From DATBLE01 sp046734335 (GTDB taxonomy: Bacteria > Actinomycetota > Thermoleophilia > Gaiellales > Gaiellaceae), in contig JBKPRA010000115.1 of the NCBI GenBank assembly GCA_046734335.1, positions 1-7,144 on the forward strand: a stretch of 7,144 nt of DNA. Reading direction: 5' to 3'. A program made the translations under genes and the position numbers. Positions 5,080-7,144 of the stretch are shown here, one piece after another (within the stretch, counting starts at the first letter, position 1; each line of letters begins with the position of its first letter). The notes under the pieces were generated by a model that worked only from the letters and a program-made list of their open reading frames with translations, searched no databases and had not been told where the DNA came from.

Positions 5080-5826
5080 TCCCTGTCTCGCTGCGTCGGC
5101 GGCAGCGTCGGCCTCGGCCCGGGCGTGCTCCGCTCGTCCGCGCGCCTTTTCGGCAACGGCTTCGGCGCGTTCGGCCTCGCGCTCCGCGTCCCGGGCTATG
5201 CGTTCGAGCTCCCGGGCCTTCGCCCGGATCTCCTGCTGTCGCTGCTGCTCTTCCCCCCGTTCGCGTCGCCTGTCCGGTGCGGACGATGTCCGCGTGGGCG
5301 GCTTGCGTGGCACCCTGGCTGCCGGCCCGCCCGCCAGCCCGCCGAAGCCGGCAGGGTCGAGCTCGGTGGTCAGCCGGCCGGTCTCGAGCAGCCGCCGTCC
5401 CTGGTCGTCGACTGCCGCCGCGCGAAGCGTCGAAGCCACCCTCTCGAGCATCGCCTGTGGCGCGGGCCGGCCGGCTCCCCGCAAGACCGCCTCGGCGCGC
5501 TCGGTCAATGCGCGGATGCCGTCGCGCTCCCGGATAGTCGCCTGGCGAAGTGCGTCTGAGGCATCCTCCCCGCCCAGCAGCCGGTTCTGGGCTGCCCGCA
5601 GCGCCTCCGCCGCGTCCAGCAGTGTCCGCACGGCGGCAGCATCCCCACGGGCGAGCTGGTTGACGGTCCAGGCTGCGACCGTCGGCTTGGGCAGCGCCTG
5701 GACGGCCGCCGCTCCCTCGGCGTCGCCGTCCCGCTTCAGCTGCCGCGCGAGGCCGTTGCGCGCAGTCGTGAATTCGTCGAGCGGTAGGCCGAACAGCCGG
5801 TCGGTCTCGTCCTCGATGCCGGGCAC
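5071..5826 (-). CDS. Unknown actinobacterial-type protein: helical N-domain plus charged coiled-coil tail
   Basis: 251 residues, no signal peptide or membrane segment. Residues 1-150 are predicted mostly helical and start with RLFGLPLDEFTTARNGLARQL, then 'LPKPTVAAWTVNQLAR' (residues 45-60). I associate this wording with a family of uncharacterised actinobacterial proteins; no domain function is known to me. Residues ~160-185 are a Pro/Gly/Ala/Arg linker. Residues ~186-246 are almost purely Glu/Arg/Ala/Gln with heptad-like spacing, a probable long charged coiled coil. The start is GTG at 5826: the family-like sequence begins right behind it and no other start codon lies close. There is no Shine-Dalgarno sequence, so translation may be leaderless or coupled. 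The gene follows the dehydrogenase by 64 nt on the same strand and overlaps the receiver gene tail to tail by 9 nt. A scaffold or nucleoid-associated role is possible but only a guess. Confidence 0.78.
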   Translation of the reverse strand: MPGIEDETDRLFGLPLDEFTTARNGLARQLKRDGDAEGAAAVQALPKPTVAAWTVNQLARGDAAAVRTLLDAAEALRAAQNRLLGGEDASDALRQATIRERDGIRALTERAEAVLRGAGRPAPQAMLERVASTLRAAAVDDQGRRLLETGRLTTELDPAGFGGLAGGPAARVPRKPPTRTSSAPDRRRERGEEQQRQQEIRAKARELERIARDAEREAERAEAVAEKARGRAEHARAEADAAADAARQGSG

Positions 5827-5890
5827 GCGAACAAGGTGTAGCTGAACCCGCCAGGCGGCGACGTGATCGTCGTGCTCCGCTGAACAGACG

Positions 5891-6922
5891 TCACGCAGCC
5901 TGGGGGTCGACGATGATCTTGCCCCGGGCCTTGCGCTCGACCAGCGGCCGGATGCCGAGCTCGACCAGGTTGTCGAGCGGGATCACACGGTCGAGCACCG
6001 TTTCGGCCAGATTGCTGTGCGAGATGATCTCCAGCGACTCGGGGAGATCGACGTCGCACACATGGGCGACGGCGGTCCGGATCTCCACCTCGCGCGTGGT
6101 CAGCGCGAAGAGGTCGATCTCCGTCGGCTCGGGCTGCAGACCGATGATCAACACCCGTCCTCCCCGCCGCGTCGCCTCGATCGCAGTCTCGGGCGCGCCC
6201 GGCGCGCCCGACGCCTCGACGACGACGTGTGCCCCGTCGCCTCCGGTCGCCTCGAGCACCGCGCCGGCCACGTCCTGCGTCGTGGCGTCGATCACGGTTT
6301 CGGCGCCGAGGATCCGTGCCGTCCGCAGGCGCTGGTCGTCGATGTCGACTGCGATCAGCGGAGAGATGCCCTTCGCCGCCGCCGCCCCGAGGATGAACGA
6401 GCCGATCCCCCCCACGCCGATCACGACGCACGTCTGCCCGGGCTGGACGTTCGTCCGCCGCAGCGCGTGCAGGGCGACGGCCAGCGGCTGGGCCATCGCA
6501 GCTGCGTCGTCGGAGCACACGTCCGGAACCTGACGGCAGACTGCGGCCGGAGTCTTGACCAGCTGGGCCAGGCCGCCGTTCAGCTGCAGCCCGAGCGTGA
6601 GGTACGTCGAGCAAAGGTTGGTCCGGCCGGCCCGGCACCACTCGCAGTGACCGCACGACACCGCCGCGCCCGATGCGACCCGGTCGCCGTGCGCCAGGCC
6701 GTCGACGCCTTCGCCAATCAAGACGACACGCCCGACAAACTCGTGCCCGAGCGTAACCGGTGGACGAGTGAGCAGTGGTCCGTGCGCCCACTCGGACGAG
6801 TCGGTACCGCAGATCGCGGCTCGAACGACCTCGAGCACGACCTCTCCCGGCCCCGGCTCGCCTGGCTCCGGAACCGATTGGATCCGGATGTCGTGGCGCC
6901 CGTGGTAGACGGCGGCCTTCAT
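5891..6922 (-). CDS. Zinc-dependent medium-chain alcohol/polyol dehydrogenase
   Basis: A 343-residue cytoplasmic oxidoreductase of the sorbitol/butanediol/threonine dehydrogenase branch of the MDR superfamily. The N-terminal GroES-like domain carries the catalytic zinc residues C38 (in CGTD) and H60-E61 (GHE), and the structural zinc cysteines C90, C93, C96 and C104 in SCGHCEWC...NLC. The nucleotide-binding domain has VIGVGGIG (residues 167-174) and an Asp (D193) at the end of the second strand, which usually means NAD rather than NADP. The segment normally written 'A-E-P-L-A-V' reads AQPLAVALHA (Q145), so the Glu often found near the catalytic zinc is replaced. Length is standard. The ATG overlaps the stop of the upstream dehydrogenase (ATGA) and has no strong ribosome binding site, so it is probably translated by coupling. 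The substrate, likely a secondary alcohol or polyol, cannot be read from the sequence. Confidence 0.92.
   Translation of the reverse strand: MKAAVYHGRHDIRIQSVPEPGEPGPGEVVLEVVRAAICGTDSSEWAHGPLLTRPPVTLGHEFVGRVVLIGEGVDGLAHGDRVASGAAVSCGHCEWCRAGRTNLCSTYLTLGLQLNGGLAQLVKTPAAVCRQVPDVCSDDAAAMAQPLAVALHALRRTNVQPGQTCVVIGVGGIGSFILGAAAAKGISPLIAVDIDDQRLRTARILGAETVIDATTQDVAGAVLEATGGDGAHVVVEASGAPGAPETAIEATRRGGRVLIIGLQPEPTEIDLFALTTREVEIRTAVAHVCDVDLPESLEIISHSNLAETVLDRVIPLDNLVELGIRPLVERKARGKIIVDPQAA
6190..6210. repeat. 21-bp near-palindrome inside the dehydrogenase gene
   Basis: CGGGCGCGCC (6190-6199) and GGCGCGCCCG (6201-6210) are exact reverse complements around one C. It encodes the repeated GAP-GAP of SGAPGAPET, which partly explains it. 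The only function I can name would be DNA structure or protein binding. Confidence 0.45.
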
Positions 6923-7144
6923 GCGCCGGTCGCCAGGTGGACCTTGATGTTGCTCGCGGTGTCGCGCGCCGCGTCGAGCGCATCGAGCGCGTCGTCCAAC
7001 GGGAACGTCGCCGTCACGATCGAGGTGGGGTCGACCTTGCCGCTCGCGAGGAAGCGGATCGTGCGGGGCCAGAGCCCCACCGACCCGATCAGGCCGCGCA
7101 TTCGGAGCGCCTTCGACTGGATCAACCCGAGCTTGGCCGGCACC
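6919..7144 (-). CDS. Second medium-chain dehydrogenase, C-terminal part (runs off right edge)
   Basis: Only the last ~75 residues are inside the window; the frame is open to the edge, so the GTG codon at 7143-7141 is internal, not a start. The fragment has the C-terminal layout of zinc-dependent MDR alcohol dehydrogenases: an IQSKALRMRGLIGSVGLWPRTIRFLASGKVDPTSIVTATF stretch (strand, helix, 'gk-d' turn, domain return strand), then FPLDDALDALDAARD, then a final NIKVHLA strand. This matches the common 'fpLedi-eAle-a...iKvvl' ending of that family. Its TGA overlaps the ATG of the following dehydrogenase (ATGA), so the two form a tandem, translationally coupled pair. Whether they are recent duplicates cannot be judged from so short a fragment; the C-terminal sequences differ clearly. 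Confidence 0.85.
   Translation of the reverse strand, partial: VPAKLGLIQSKALRMRGLIGSVGLWPRTIRFLASGKVDPTSIVTATFPLDDALDALDAARDTASNIKVHLATGA

Noticed and set aside
5848..5872. Short hairpins (CCGC/GCGG and CGACG/CGTCG) after the dehydrogenase stop
   Set aside because: Only 4-5 bp each with no T-run; in 70% GC sequence such stems are expected by chance.
5736..6983. Minus-strand open frame of 415 codons overlapping the dehydrogenase
   Set aside because: Arg/Gly/Ala-rich shadow in another frame of the zinc dehydrogenase, which has all its motifs in the accepted frame.

Overview
The window is about 70% GC by eye, with strong G/C preference at third codon positions, GTG and TTG starts and very short gaps between genes. 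Together with the gene content (a Mpg1-type sugar nucleotidyltransferase, a compact HutF-like deiminase, a short 'DEPxW' protein and an 'LPKPTVAAWTVNQLAR' protein) this suggests a high-GC actinobacterium, plausibly of a soil lineage such as Thermoleophilia. That placement is inference. I see no rRNA, tRNA, CRISPR array, insertion sequence or phage gene.

Layout. (1) Positions 1-2226, all minus strand: a secreted M43-family zinc metalloprotease with a C-terminal TIG domain, then a stem-loop, then a membrane CDP-alcohol phosphatidyltransferase whose stop overlaps (ATGA) the start of a nucleotidyltransferase that leaves the window on the left. (2) Positions 2227-2333: a divergent intergenic region with two mutually exclusive hairpins, one covering the ribosome binding site of the plus-strand gene. 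(3) Positions 2334-3356, plus strand: a compact formimidoylglutamate deiminase (HutF) without its usual beta-sandwich, ending inside a stem-loop shared with the converging gene. (4) Positions 3363-4615, minus strand: a 66-residue unknown protein followed by a secreted GH99-type endo-alpha-mannosidase. (5) Positions 4708-5079, plus strand: a stand-alone receiver domain. (6) Positions 5071-7144, minus strand: the end of one medium-chain dehydrogenase, a complete zinc-dependent medium-chain dehydrogenase overlapping it by ATGA, and a 251-residue unknown protein with a charged coiled-coil tail.

The window reads as several small housekeeping and accessory units rather than one pathway. The only tight functional couplings are the phosphatidyltransferase/nucleotidyltransferase pair and the two tandem dehydrogenases. 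The GH99 enzyme and the M43 protease are both exported. HutF stands alone: no hutH, hutU or hutI is visible. I did not find a clearly undescribed multi-gene system. The best leads are the possible RNA switch or operator in front of the minimal HutF, the loss of HutF's composite beta domain, the Ser substitution in the protease's zinc motif, and the two proteins of unknown function.
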